From Lysobacterales bacterium (GTDB lineage: Bacteria > Pseudomonadota > Gammaproteobacteria > Xanthomonadales > Rhodanobacteraceae), in contig JAATFF010000128.1 in the NCBI GenBank assembly GCA_015655335.1, positions 1 through 43,760 of the forward strand: a stretch of 43,760 nucleotides of DNA. The letters run 5' to 3'. The notes under the pieces are model-generated. The model searched no databases and had not been told where the DNA came from. It saw only the letters and a program-made list of their open reading frames with translations. The translations under genes and the position numbers were made by a program. Below are positions 8,805-17,820 of the stretch, piece after piece (position 1 is the stretch's first letter; every line of letters begins with the position of its first letter).

Positions 8805-9695
8805 ATGCTGATGCTTAACGTCAGCCTGCGCCAACTCGAAGTTTTCGTGCAGATCGCCCTGCACGGCAGTGTTCGCGCCGCTGCCGAGCGGCTTTACCTC
8901 ACCCAGCCGGCCGCCAGCATGGCTTTGGCCGAGATGGAGCGGCAGCTGGACGCACCGGTCTTCGACCGTGAACGGGGACGGCTGCGCCTCAATGCACGCG
9001 GGCGCGAGCTGCTTCCGCTGGCGCAGGAGCTGCTTGAGCGCCACGCTGAATTCGGACGCCGGGCCACGGGCAAAGTCGCGTCGCTCGCGGGTGATCTGCG
9101 CATCGGCGCAAGCAACACGGTCGGCAATTACCGCGTCGGTGAGTTGCTCGGCGATTTCGTGCGCGCACACCCGCAGGTAGCGATCCGTCTTCGTGTCGCC
9201 AATACAGGCGATATTGCCGCCGCCGTGCTCGATCACAGCCTGGATATCGGATGCGTGGAGGGACCCGTCACGCATCCACTGCTTGAAGCGCGCCCCTGGC
9301 GCGACGATACATTGGTGGTGTGCGCACCACCGGATCATCCGCTAGCGAAAAAGCGCAGCCTAAAACCCGAACACTTTGCTGGAGCGCGTTGGGTGTTGCG
9401 CGAACCTGGTTCGGCCACGCGCGCCACCAGCGAACGAGCACTTGCCCAGCTACCACCCGGCGAAACCGTGATGGAGCTGGATCAGATCGAAGCCATCAAA
9501 CAAGCCGTCACGGCAGGCTTAGGCATTGCCTGTTTGCCGGAAGTTGCAGTGACGGATGCGCTTGCCACGGGCCGATTGGTCGCGCTCAAAACGCCATTCC
9601 TGGATTTGCGTCGCAAGCTTTCGATCTTGCTGCATCGGGAAAAATATCGAGGCGCGGTGTTGGAGGCGTTCCTGGATTCGGTGTCAGTCGTGTAA
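8805..9695 (+). CDS. LysR-family transcriptional regulator (YeiE-like)
   Basis: A 296-residue regulator with an N-terminal winged helix-turn-helix (about residues 5-65; LRQLEVFVQIALHGSVRAAA, then LTQPAASMALAEMERQL) and a periplasmic-binding-protein-like effector domain from about residue 92. The divergent position to a YeiH-type exporter matches the yeiE/yeiH pair of enterobacteria, which suggests the exporter gene as its target. A second ATG two codons in (8811) is equally possible as start. The effector is unknown. Confidence 0.88.
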   Translation: MLMLNVSLRQLEVFVQIALHGSVRAAAERLYLTQPAASMALAEMERQLDAPVFDRERGRLRLNARGRELLPLAQELLERHAEFGRRATGKVASLAGDLRIGASNTVGNYRVGELLGDFVRAHPQVAIRLRVANTGDIAAAVLDHSLDIGCVEGPVTHPLLEARPWRDDTLVVCAPPDHPLAKKRSLKPEHFAGARWVLREPGSATRATSERALAQLPPGETVMELDQIEAIKQAVTAGLGIACLPEVAVTDALATGRLVALKTPFLDLRRKLSILLHREKYRGAVLEAFLDSVSVV

Positions 9696-9780
9696 TGGGT
9701 GCGGCTCGATTCGCGCACTCATCAACGACGCGTCGGTTCGACAACTGGAAGCAACGGTTAAAACGTTTCGGGTGGATCGA

Positions 9781-11520
9781 TTACTGATCGCAACCCGTAA
9801 TGTTGGCCAGCAGTATCTCCGCTTCTTCGTGCGTGCGTGAGCGAATCAACAGTGGCGCATGCTGGCGGAGCGTGGCGTGGTTGAGCGTCGCGAGCCGGTC
9901 GCGCACATGCAGGATCTGGCTAGGATGCATGCTGAATTCTTTCAGGCCCAGTGCGAGCAGCAGCGCGGTGAAGTTGACGTCGCCGCCGATTTCGCCGCAG
10001 AGACTCACCGGCTTACCGGCGCGACGGCCTGCGCTGATCACGTGCGATAGCAAACGCAGCAACGCCGGTTGCAACGGGTTGTAGATGTTTTCCAATGCAT
10101 CGTTGCCGCGATCGGCAGCGAGTACGTACTGCGCCAGGTCGTTGGTGCCGATGGCGAGAAAGTCGGAGTGTTCGAGCAGTGCGCGCACGTTGATCGCAGC
10201 GGCGGGCACTTCGATCATGGCGCCGAGCGGAAGTTTTTCCGGCAGATCGATGTTCTCACGCTTGAGATCCTGCCGGGCTAGTTTGAATAGCGTGCGTACG
10301 GCGATCAGTTCGTCCGGCTGGGTGACCATCGGCACCAGCACGCGTACCGGGCCGTAGCAGGCAGCGCGCAGGATTGCGCGAATCTGCGTGGTGAACACAG
10401 CCGGATGACGCAACGAAAGACGCACACCGCGCACGCCTAATGCAGGATTTTCTTCGCCGCGAATGGTCAAGCCCGCGGCATCTGCTTTGTCGGCGCCCAG
10501 GTCGAGCGTACGAATGGTGACCGGCGCACCGCCCATGCCGAGCACCATGTCGCGGTAAGCGATGAACTGCTCGTCTTCCGACGGCAAGCCCTTGTGGCGC
10601 AGAAACAGGAATTCGGTGCGATAGAGACCGATGCCATCCGCGCCGCGTGCACGCGCCATGGCGACATCCGAGGGAGACTCGGCGTTGGCGAGCAAGCGCA
10701 CTTCGATGCCGTCGCGCGTGCGCGTGGGAGCGTTGGCCAGACTGGCGAGGCGACGACCTTCCATCGCCGCTTCACGCTGCCATGCGCGATAGCGAGCGAG
10801 ATCTTGCGCCGTGGGATGCACCACCGCTTCGCCATGCTCGGTATCGAGCAAGATGAGGTCGTCGTCGTGGATGGTGGACAGCGCATCGCGCGTACCGACC
10901 AGCATGGGCAAGCTGAGGCTGCGCGCAAGAATCGCGCTGTGCGAGTAGGGACTGCCCGAGCTGGTGATCACGCCAAGCAAACCGTTGCCGGCCAGATGCG
11001 CCATGTCGGCGGGGGCGATCGTGTCAGCCACCAGAATTTCGCCGACGCGAGCGGCGAGCTTGCGTTCCTCCACGCTGGTCTGGCGTTGCAATGCAGAGAT
11101 GACGCGGCTGATGACTTGGTCGACATCTTCCATGCGGCTGCGTAGATACGGGTCATCCATCGCGGCGAAGACACCGGCGAGACGATCGCGCTGCTTTTTC
11201 AACGCGGCGCCCGCACGGTAGCGGCCGATGGTGATCATTTCGTCCAGGCCGCGCAGCAGTTCCGCGTCGTCGAGCAAAAGACTATGTGCGTCGATGAATT
11301 CGTTGACTTCGCGCGCCAGTGCGCCGTGCAGTTTGCCGCGCAATTCGTGCAGCTCTACTCGCGCTGTATCGAGTGCGGCGTGCAGGCGCTCAAGTTCCGA
11401 AGGAATTTCTTCCTCGGCAAGTGGACGGGTGTCGACCAGATAGCGACTGGGTTGCACCAGTCGGGCGCGACCCAAGGTCATGCCGCGCGATGCCATCGTG
11501 CCGGACAGGATTTGCCTCAT
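9781..11520 (-). CDS. ptsI: Phosphoenolpyruvate--protein phosphotransferase (Enzyme I)
   Basis: First enzyme of the phosphotransferase system; takes phosphate from PEP and passes it to HPr. It has 579 residues. The phosphorylated histidine is H194 in SGSPYSHSAILAR. The PEP-binding barrel follows, with the TEFLFL region, and the active-site cysteine lies in VSLCGEIGGD near residue 507. The ATG at 11520 has a GGGAG ribosome site 7 bases upstream. It is the last gene of the hprK-rapZ-EIIA-ptsH-ptsI series, 124 bases after ptsH. No sugar permease (EIIBC) is nearby, so a regulatory rather than transport role is likely. Confidence 0.95.
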   Translation of the reverse strand: MRQILSGTMASRGMTLGRARLVQPSRYLVDTRPLAEEEIPSELERLHAALDTARVELHELRGKLHGALAREVNEFIDAHSLLLDDAELLRGLDEMITIGRYRAGAALKKQRDRLAGVFAAMDDPYLRSRMEDVDQVISRVISALQRQTSVEERKLAARVGEILVADTIAPADMAHLAGNGLLGVITSSGSPYSHSAILARSLSLPMLVGTRDALSTIHDDDLILLDTEHGEAVVHPTAQDLARYRAWQREAAMEGRRLASLANAPTRTRDGIEVRLLANAESPSDVAMARARGADGIGLYRTEFLFLRHKGLPSEDEQFIAYRDMVLGMGGAPVTIRTLDLGADKADAAGLTIRGEENPALGVRGVRLSLRHPAVFTTQIRAILRAACYGPVRVLVPMVTQPDELIAVRTLFKLARQDLKRENIDLPEKLPLGAMIEVPAAAINVRALLEHSDFLAIGTNDLAQYVLAADRGNDALENIYNPLQPALLRLLSHVISAGRRAGKPVSLCGEIGGDVNFTALLLALGLKEFSMHPSQILHVRDRLATLNHATLRQHAPLLIRSRTHEEAEILLANITGCDQ

Positions 11521-11644
11521 AGGCAAACTCCCGTCGAAGCGGAAGCGAGGAGTAAGAAACGAAGGGCAGGCGCAAGATCGCCTGGCGCGGACGCCATGGC
11601 GATAGCAGTTGTGCGTGTCCCGCTCCCTGTTCCTTGCTTCATCC

Positions 11645-11914
11645 TTACGCTCCTTCGTCGAATTTACGTTCGAATAGATCCACTACCGCGTTAAGTGCGG
11701 TCGCTTCGTCTGGTCCGTCGGCGCGCACGGTAAGCGACGTGCCGATGCCTGCGGCCAACATCATCACGCCCATGATGCTTTGCGCATTCACTTCGCGTCC
11801 TTTGCTGATCAACCAGACCGTGGATTTGAAACCTTGCACGAGCTGCACCAGCTTGGCCGATGCGCGGGCATGCAAGCCCAATTTGTTGGAGACGACAATT
11901 TCTTTTTCAAGCAT
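11645..11914 (-). CDS. ptsH: Phosphocarrier protein HPr
   Basis: Small 89-residue phosphocarrier between Enzyme I and EIIA proteins. The phosphorylated histidine is H15 in LGLHARAS. The regulatory serine S46 is also present in NAQSIMGVMML, the target of HPr kinase, which is encoded three genes upstream. Both sites are at the exact positions known from Bacillus HPr. The start overlaps the end of the EIIA gene by 8 bases, so translation is probably coupled. Confidence 0.94.
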   Translation of the reverse strand: MLEKEIVVSNKLGLHARASAKLVQLVQGFKSTVWLISKGREVNAQSIMGVMMLAAGIGTSLTVRADGPDEATALNAVVDLFERKFDEGA

Positions 11915-12299
11915 GATCTATGAAGATTCCTCCGCGACCGCCGCTGGCCGCGATTTCCGCAAGTTCATCCAGCGGCTTGTCGGCGTAATTGAGCACGCGC
12001 AGCAGCATCGGCAAGTTCAATCCCGATACGCAACGCAGCCTTACGCCGACCGTACTCAACGACAGCCCGATGTTGCAGGGCGTGGCGCCATAAAGATCTG
12101 CCAACACCAGCACACCTTCACCGTGATCCAGTTCACGCGCATGCTTGGCAGTAAGCGTGCGCATCACATCGGGATCGGCGCGAGCCGGTACCTCCACGGT
12201 GGCAACGCGCAGCGGCAGTTTCGGCAACACGTGACGTGCTGCTTTCACCAGCGCCTGGCCGACCGACTCGTGGGTCATCAGTAGCACGCCTACGGTCAT
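11907..12299 (-). CDS. PTS EIIA component, mannose/fructose type
   Basis: A single-domain EIIA of 130 residues. The phosphorylated histidine is H10 in VLLMTHESVGQAL. The VLADLYGATPCN loop is typical of the mannose-class IIA fold. There is no IIB, IIC or IID in the window. In proteobacteria with this hprK-rapZ-IIA-HPr-EI order, the IIA is part of a truncated PTS thought to signal rather than transport. It overlaps ptsH by 8 bases and follows rapZ by 43 bases. Confidence 0.9.
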   Translation of the reverse strand: MTVGVLLMTHESVGQALVKAARHVLPKLPLRVATVEVPARADPDVMRTLTAKHARELDHGEGVLVLADLYGATPCNIGLSLSTVGVRLRCVSGLNLPMLLRVLNYADKPLDELAEIAASGGRGGIFIDHA

Positions 12300-12342
12300 G
12301 ACACGGCGGCTTCAGTGGAGCTTGTTAGTGACAACATAAATA

Positions 12343-13236
12343 TCACTCTAGTTCACGATGGAAAGTCAGGACGCCTTCGCGATTAGTGCGATAGTGCGCA
12401 GCAAGTTTTTCGACCAGGTAGACCGAGCGGTGACGGCCGCCGGTGCAACCGATGGAAATGGTGACGTAGCTGCGGTCGTCCGCTTCGAAGCGGGGCAGCC
12501 AGGCATCTAGCCAGCGTGAGGTGTCGGCGAAGTATTCGCTCACCAGCGGCTGTTGTTCGAGGAACTCGCGCACGGGGCCGTCTTTGCCCGATAGCGGACG
12601 CAGTGTCGGTTCCCAATGCGGGTTGGGCAGGCAACGTGCGTCGAAGACAAAGTCGGAATCCAGTGGCAATCCGCGACGGAACGCGAATGATTGGAACATC
12701 AACGTGAGGCCCGCCGTGGTCTGCGCGTAACCCGTCGCGATCAGACGACGCAGTTGGTGCACATTCAATTCGCTGGAGTCGATGACCCGTTCGGCGATCG
12801 CCATCAGCGGGCGAAGCAGGCGGCGTTCTTCGGCGATGGCGTCGGCCAAGGACATGCCGCGCGCGGCAAGCGGGTGGCGGCGACGCGTTTCCGAGAAACG
12901 CTTCATCAGCACGGCGTCGCTGCAGTCAAGGAAGATCAGATGCACTTGAACGCTTGCCGCCAGCACCGAAAGCACTTCGGGCATGTGTTGAAAGTCTTCA
13001 TCGCGGTTGCGCACATCCACGCCGACGGCAATGCGTCGGCGATGGCTGTCGCCGCGAGTCGCCGCAACGACCACCTGCGGCAATAACGCGCTGGGCAAGT
13101 TGTCGACGCAGTAGAACTCGAGATCTTCCAGCGCGCGCAACGCGACTGTCTTGCCGCCGCCGGACATGCCGGTGAGTACCACCAGATGAATAGCGTTCGG
13201 ATCGTCGGCGGAGATAAGGCTGTCGTTCTGAATCAT
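12343..13236 (-). CDS. rapZ: RNase adapter protein RapZ
   Basis: Nucleotide-binding protein that in E. coli presents the small RNA GlmZ to RNase E and so tunes glucosamine-6-phosphate synthesis. It has 297 residues. The Walker A motif is G23-MSGGGKT-30, followed by ALEDLEFYCVDNLPSALLP. The C-terminal RNA-binding region contains DARCLPNPHW and SIGCTGGRHRSVYL, both strongly conserved. Its place between hprK and EIIA is the standard one. Whether GlmZ/GlmY exist in this organism cannot be told from the window. Confidence 0.95.
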   Translation of the reverse strand: MIQNDSLISADDPNAIHLVVLTGMSGGGKTVALRALEDLEFYCVDNLPSALLPQVVVAATRGDSHRRRIAVGVDVRNRDEDFQHMPEVLSVLAASVQVHLIFLDCSDAVLMKRFSETRRRHPLAARGMSLADAIAEERRLLRPLMAIAERVIDSSELNVHQLRRLIATGYAQTTAGLTLMFQSFAFRRGLPLDSDFVFDARCLPNPHWEPTLRPLSGKDGPVREFLEQQPLVSEYFADTSRWLDAWLPRFEADDRSYVTISIGCTGGRHRSVYLVEKLAAHYRTNREGVLTFHRELE

Positions 13237-13240
13237 GACA

Positions 13241-14191
13241 TCACCAAGGGGGGAGCCGACGCATTTGGTGGGCCTGGCGGTCCATGAAGCTCAGCGCTGG
13301 GTCGATTCCCTTGCTCTTGAGCATGTGGCTACGCACGGCAGCCTCTACCAGTACGGCCAGGTTGCGGCCGGGTGCGACGGGCAGCGTTATCATCGGTACT
13401 TGCACATCGAAAATTTCGCGATGGCCCACGTCGCCGGTGAGGCGCGTCAGGCCATCGGTGTATTCGCCATCGCGCATCGGCTTGAGGTGCACGACCAGGC
13501 GCAGGTATTTGGATGTCTTCACCGAGGTATGGCCGAACATCTCGCGCACGTTGAGCACACCCAGGCCGCGCACTTCCAGCAGATCCTGCAGCAGCTCGGG
13601 GCACGCGCCATCGATCACGTCCGGCGCGATCAGCGTGAATTCGGGAGCGTCGTCGGCGACCAGGCGATGGCCGCGGCTGATCAGTTCCAGCGCTAGCTCG
13701 CTTTTGCCGGAGCCTGCCTCACCGGTGATGAGTACGCCAATCGAGAACACTTCCAGCAACACGCCGTGCAAAGTAAGGCGCGGGGCCATGGTGCGCGCCA
13801 AGTGGTATTGCATCCAGGTCAGCAGCTCGTGGCCACGCTTGGCGCTAATCCATAGCGGCGTGTTGGTTTCTTCTGCCACTTCGCGCAGATCGGCGGGGAT
13901 CGCCTGGTCTTTGGTGACGATGAACGCCACGGGCTGGGTGGCGGCGGCTTTGTGGATCACTTCCCAGCGCTGACGCGAATCGAGGCCGTCGAGATAGCTC
14001 AGTTCTTCGGTGCCAACGATCTGGATCTTGTTCGGGTAGATAACGTTGAGGTAGCCGACCAGCGACGGGCGACGGGCGGGCGTGGAACCGTACTCCAGTA
14101 CGCGCGTTTCGCCACGCATGCCCGCGATCCAGCGCAGCGCCATGCGCTCGTGGATATCGTCGAAGAGTTGTCGGGCGGTGAGGCGGTCCAA
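13241..14191 (-). CDS. hprK: HPr kinase/phosphorylase
   Basis: Phosphorylates and dephosphorylates serine 46 of HPr. Motifs: the HGV catalytic histidine at about 143, Walker A GEAGSGKS at 158-165, GHRLVADD at 175-182, and the signature [16 protein letters not shown] place the start at a TTG (14191-14189), giving 316 residues beginning [16 protein letters not shown]. An AAAGGA ribosome site lies 6 bases before it and family N-termini begin near this TARQLF stretch. The frame is open to an ATG at 14275, but that adds a proline-rich, unconserved peptide. The stop is 4 bases before rapZ. Confidence 0.92.
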   Translation of the reverse strand: MDRLTARQLFDDIHERMALRWIAGMRGETRVLEYGSTPARRPSLVGYLNVIYPNKIQIVGTEELSYLDGLDSRQRWEVIHKAAATQPVAFIVTKDQAIPADLREVAEETNTPLWISAKRGHELLTWMQYHLARTMAPRLTLHGVLLEVFSIGVLITGEAGSGKSELALELISRGHRLVADDAPEFTLIAPDVIDGACPELLQDLLEVRGLGVLNVREMFGHTSVKTSKYLRLVVHLKPMRDGEYTDGLTRLTGDVGHREIFDVQVPMITLPVAPGRNLAVLVEAAVRSHMLKSKGIDPALSFMDRQAHQMRRLPPW

Positions 14192-14295
14192 GAGCGTTCC
14201 TTTGCGCCGCGGGTGGCCGGGTGGGGGCGGCGGCAGGAACATTGTGCCAGTTTGGGCCAGGCGGCGTGTTTTCACGCGGCCTGGCTGGGGGAGGG

Positions 14296-14319
14296 CGCCC
14301 GCCCCATTCGGAGCGGGCG
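14296..14319 (-). terminator. Strong hairpin between hpf and hprK
   Basis: A 10-bp stem (CGCCCGCTCC with GGGGCGGGCG, one T-G pair) and a GAAT loop lie 8 bases after the hpf stop, on the path into hprK. There is no T tract, so it is not a classical terminator. It could limit read-through or protect the upstream transcript's 3' end, setting a different level for hprK-ptsI than for rpoN-hpf. Confidence 0.55.
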
Positions 14320-14326
14320 AGGGAGG

Positions 14327-14650
14327 TCAGCCGTATTGGCGAACCTCGCGTACTTCGCGCTGGTGCTTGTCACACAGCTTTTCACGGTGACGGCGTAACT
14401 GGGTCACGAGCAGGTCAAACAAACTGTCGATGGAGACGTACATGTCGTTCTCGGATGCCTCGGCATGCAATGTTTTGCCTGCCACATTCAGCGTTCCCTC
14501 GGCGCGTTGCTGGAGTTTGTTCACTGAGAGCACGACGTTCAGGCTAACTATGCGGTCGTCGAGGCGGGTCAATCGATCGAGCTTTGCTGTCACATGGTCT
14601 CGTAGAGCCTGGGTGACATCGATCTGTTGACCACTGAGTTGGAATTGCAT
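14327..14650 (-). CDS. hpf: Ribosome hibernation promoting factor
   Basis: Small protein (107 residues) that binds the 30S decoding region and promotes inactive 100S ribosomes in slow growth. The family core is clear: MQFQLSGQQIDVTQALRDHV, then LDRLTRLDDRIVSLNVVLSV and ASENDMYVSIDSLFDLLVTQL. It is the short form without the C-terminal dimerisation domain. The ATG at 14650 has a very strong AAGGAGG site upstream. It lies directly downstream of rpoN, as in many proteobacteria. Confidence 0.94.
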   Translation of the reverse strand: MQFQLSGQQIDVTQALRDHVTAKLDRLTRLDDRIVSLNVVLSVNKLQQRAEGTLNVAGKTLHAEASENDMYVSIDSLFDLLVTQLRRHREKLCDKHQREVREVRQYG

Positions 14651-14807
14651 GGTGCGCCTCCTTCTAGAGCTGGCCGCCAGTGGCGGCATGGATCGATGCG
14701 CGGATCGCCGTGAAAACGATCGTTGCACCGTGAAGCAAAACCTTACTCTTGGATATGGGAACGTTCCGTTTAGCCGCAAGTTCCCGGGCGATAACACAGC
14801 GCCGGGT

Positions 14808-16292
14808 TCAACTGTTGCGCTGTCGCTCGCTTGAGCTGGGAATACGCAGAATTTCGCGGTATTTGGCGACCGTTCGACGTGCTACCTGAATGCCTTTGTT
14901 GTGCAGTTCTTCGGCGAGGGCCTGATCCGACAACGGTTTGCGCGGATCTTCCCCATCGACGAGCTTGCGCAACATGGCCTGGATGGCGGTGGCCGATGCA
15001 CTGCCGCCATCTTCGGTGGAAACGCCGCTAGAGAAGAAATACTTCAGCTCGTAAGTGCCGCGCGGCGTATGGATGTACTTGCGGGTAGTTACACGTGAAA
15101 TCGTTGACTCATGCATACCCACCTCCTCCGCCACTTCGCGCAGCACCAAGGGCTGCATCGCTTCCGGGCCGTAGTCCAGGAAAGCGCTTTGCCGGCGCAC
15201 GATGGCGTCAGCCACCTTTAACAGTGTTTCGGCACGGGACTCCAAACTCTTGATAAGCCACCGTGCTTCCTGCAGCTGGCCGCGCATCCAGCTTGCGTCA
15301 TCGCTGCGCGCCCGCGCAATAAGACTGCAATAGTGATGGTTAAGACTAAGTTTTGGCTGGCTGTCGGGATTCAGGACGACGTGCCAACGGGTGCCATCCC
15401 TGCGCGCGTAGACGTCGGGGGCCACGTATTCCACCGGCGTGGTGTCCATCGCGGCGCCGGGGCGTGGATCCAGGCTGCGGATCAGGATAGCTGCCGTGGT
15501 CGTATCTTCCTCGCTCGCATGCAGTCGGCGGGCGAGTTTCACCATGTCGTTGCGCGCAAGCAATTCGAGTTCGTTTTCGACAATGCGCAGCGCAAGATCG
15601 CGTTGTGGCGTGCTGGGATCGAACTGTTCGAGCTGGGCGCGTAGACAATCCTGCAGATCGATACTGGCCACGCCCGCAGGATCGAAATGCTGCAGCTGCC
15701 GGCGCACGCTTTCCACTTCGTCGAGCGTGGCTTTCAAATGTGGTGGCAACGCAGCGAGCACGGCGTCCAGGCCTTCGCCCAGATAGCCGTCCGTATTCAA
15801 CGCATCGATCAACACCGTGGCGATGGCCTTGGCACGCGGATCCATCGGTGTCAGGTTGAGCTGCCACATCAAATGTTCTTGCAGGGATTCGGCCGCCGCG
15901 TTTTGCGGCTCCATGCCTTCGTCGTCGCGATTGTTCTGGCTGCTACTGCTGCTACCGTTGCTGGACGAGAAATCGATCGGCCGGTCGGAGTTGATGTCGG
16001 CCTCGGTCCATTCCGGCGCTTCATCGTTTTCGCTGCTCGACGAAGCATCGCTGCTGGTGGAGGAGGTCGAGACCGGCACATCGAATTCGTTTTCGAATTC
16101 GTCGTCGCCTTCGGTTTCATCCTGCTCCGCGTCGGCGTCCTCAGCGAACTCGAGCAGCGGGTTGCTCTCGGCGAGTTGACGCAACTCGGCAGCCAGCTCC
16201 AGTTGCGACAACTGCAGAAGGCGAATGGCCTGTTGCAATTGTGGCGTAAGAGCCAGCTGCTGATTGAGACGGAACTGAAGCCCTGGTTTCAT
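14808..16292 (-). CDS. rpoN: RNA polymerase sigma-54 factor
   Basis: Alternative sigma factor that reads -24/-12 promoters with enhancer-binding activators. It has 494 residues. Region I is Gln/Leu-rich (MKPGLQFRLNQQLALTPQLQQAIRLLQLSQLEL). Region II is a long acidic and Ser-rich stretch (about 50-125). Then come the core-binding domain, the helix-turn-helix (EEVGMHESTISRVTTRKY) and the RpoN box ARRTVAKYRE at about 471-480. The ATG at 16292 matches the family start. It follows lptB by 142 bases, a gap holding a 26-bp palindrome. Confidence 0.96.
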   Translation of the reverse strand: MKPGLQFRLNQQLALTPQLQQAIRLLQLSQLELAAELRQLAESNPLLEFAEDADAEQDETEGDDEFENEFDVPVSTSSTSSDASSSSENDEAPEWTEADINSDRPIDFSSSNGSSSSSQNNRDDEGMEPQNAAAESLQEHLMWQLNLTPMDPRAKAIATVLIDALNTDGYLGEGLDAVLAALPPHLKATLDEVESVRRQLQHFDPAGVASIDLQDCLRAQLEQFDPSTPQRDLALRIVENELELLARNDMVKLARRLHASEEDTTTAAILIRSLDPRPGAAMDTTPVEYVAPDVYARRDGTRWHVVLNPDSQPKLSLNHHYCSLIARARSDDASWMRGQLQEARWLIKSLESRAETLLKVADAIVRRQSAFLDYGPEAMQPLVLREVAEEVGMHESTISRVTTRKYIHTPRGTYELKYFFSSGVSTEDGGSASATAIQAMLRKLVDGEDPRKPLSDQALAEELHNKGIQVARRTVAKYREILRIPSSSERQRNS

Positions 16293-16392
16293 GCCTGCCA
16301 AAGAGGTGAACTTGGCAACATCCTAACCCTTCGCCGGAGTGCCGACTATAGCTTCCGCGGCCGGAACGGTGGGTCGTGCATGCGGATGTGAA

Positions 16393-16418
16393 GCGGCGCA
16401 AGTTGCAACTTGTGCCGC
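16393..16418. repeat. 26-bp zero-spacer palindrome between lptB and rpoN
   Basis: GCGGCGCAAGTTG is followed directly by CAACTTGTGCCGC, an inverted repeat with one mismatch and no loop. Because a hairpin without a loop is unfavourable, a dimeric protein-binding site is more likely than a terminator. It is upstream of rpoN in the transcription direction and 17 bases downstream of the lptB stop. Confidence 0.6.
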
Positions 16419-16434
16419 CCGTTTGGATACTGTA

Positions 16435-17154
16435 TTACAGGCGGAATTCCCGACCCAGATAAACCTCGCGGACCTTTTCGTCGGCCAGGATATGCGCTGG
16501 GGTGCCGCGCGAGAGCACCTCGCCTTCATTCATGATGTAGGCGCGATCGCAGATACCTAATGTCTCACGCACGTTGTGATCGGTAATCAGCACACCGATG
16601 CCGCGTTCCTTCAAGTGCCGCACGATGCGTTGGATTTCGCCGACCGAGATTGGGTCCACGCCAGCGAACGGTTCGTCCAGCAACATGTAGCGCGGTTGTG
16701 CCGCGAGGGCGCGGGCGATTTCCACGCGACGACGTTCGCCGCCCGATAGGCTGATGCCTTTCTGCCCGGCGATGTGCGCGATCTTGAGTTCGTCCAGCAG
16801 GCTTTCCATTTCGGCGTCGCGCTTGCGCTGGTCGAGACCTTCGCGCAATTCCAGCACGGCCATGATGTTGTCCGCCACGCTTAGCCGACGGAACACCGAT
16901 GCTTCCTGCGGCAGGTAACCGATGCCGAGCCTGGCGCGGGCGTGCATAGGCAGGCCGGTGATGTCCTGTTTGTCGAGCTTGATCGCGCCGCCATCCGCTT
17001 CGATCAGGCCCACAATCATGTAGAAACACGTGGTTTTGCCAGCGCCGTTAGGGCCGAGCAGACCCACCACTTCGCCCTGGCGGATCGAGAACGCGAAATC
17101 GCGCACCACTTGGCGCGCGCGGAAACTTTTTTGCAGCCCTTCAGCGGAAAGCAT
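16435..17154 (-). CDS. lptB: LPS export ABC transporter ATP-binding protein
   Basis: ATPase of the LptB2FGC complex that drives lipopolysaccharide from the inner membrane to the outer membrane. It has 239 residues. Walker A is GPNGAGKT (34-41), followed by the signature [15 protein letters not shown], Walker [14 protein letters not shown] and the switch histidine in [10 protein letters not shown]. It ends in the typical Lpt-type tail [11 protein letters not shown]. It lies 9 bases after lptA. The permease genes lptF and lptG are not in the window, as is usual. Confidence 0.96.
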   Translation of the reverse strand: MLSAEGLQKSFRARQVVRDFAFSIRQGEVVGLLGPNGAGKTTCFYMIVGLIEADGGAIKLDKQDITGLPMHARARLGIGYLPQEASVFRRLSVADNIMAVLELREGLDQRKRDAEMESLLDELKIAHIAGQKGISLSGGERRRVEIARALAAQPRYMLLDEPFAGVDPISVGEIQRIVRHLKERGIGVLITDHNVRETLGICDRAYIMNEGEVLSRGTPAHILADEKVREVYLGREFRL

Positions 17155-17163
17155 GGGTAACGG

Positions 17164-17820
17164 TTATCCCTTGGTCGGCGCGCTGCTGGCAGGTGCCGGC
17201 GTGGTGGGTGAGCTGGAGGCCGAGGCCGGTTTGGTTGCGCCCGATGGTGTCGTAGAGCCAGGCTTGGCCGGTGTCGTGGTTGGCTTTGCCGCTGGCGCGC
17301 CGTTCTTCGGCGTCACCGGTTTTTGCTTCGGAAGGAAGGTCATGTGTACCGGACCTTCGTTACCGCTTTCGCCGACGATGTAACCGGTTTGCTGGTTGTA
17401 GGTGAGTTTGGCGCCAAAGGACTCGCCCTTGGTTGCCTGCCAGATATGCGCGTGGCCGGTAAGGATCGCGATGCCGTTGACGTTATCGTAATAGAGCTGA
17501 TCCGCATCGCCCGTCATAAGGTTGCCGTTGTCATCGATCTGTTCGATATGCGGCTGCTTCTGCGGCGTTGCCGTCACGATGATGTGATCGACGGACGTGT
17601 CTTCCTTCGCGGTGTAAATCTTCGCGAGCTGACCGGTCAACTTCATCGTTCCCTGCGTGATCAGGATGTTGCCCGTCAAGGTGGTGACCGAGTTGGGCTC
17701 GTTGTAGCCATCCATGTGATCGGCATGCACGACATTAATTGGCTGATTGCGGTCGTCCTGCCTTGCCAGCGCTGGTTGCAGGAGCAGCAGCCCCGTGGCC
17801 AGCAGGCTGAGTCGTAGCAT
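17164..17820 (-). CDS. lptA: LPS transport periplasmic protein LptA
   Basis: Periplasmic bridge protein that carries LPS across the periplasm. Its 218 residues comprise a signal peptide (MLRLSLLATGLLLLQPALA), the OstA-type beta-jellyroll (INVVHADHMDGYNE to AKLTYNQQTGYIVGES), and a long Ala/Pro/Thr/Ser-rich tail (about 175-218) that is not part of the fold. The start at 17820 is fixed by the signal peptide, which forces an 86-base overlap with the end of lptC. The low-complexity tail may be species-specific. Confidence 0.92.
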   Translation of the reverse strand: MLRLSLLATGLLLLQPALARQDDRNQPINVVHADHMDGYNEPNSVTTLTGNILITQGTMKLTGQLAKIYTAKEDTSVDHIIVTATPQKQPHIEQIDDNGNLMTGDADQLYYDNVNGIAILTGHAHIWQATKGESFGAKLTYNQQTGYIVGESGNEGPVHMTFLPKQKPVTPKNGAPAAKPTTTPAKPGSTTPSGATKPASASSSPTTPAPASSAPTKG

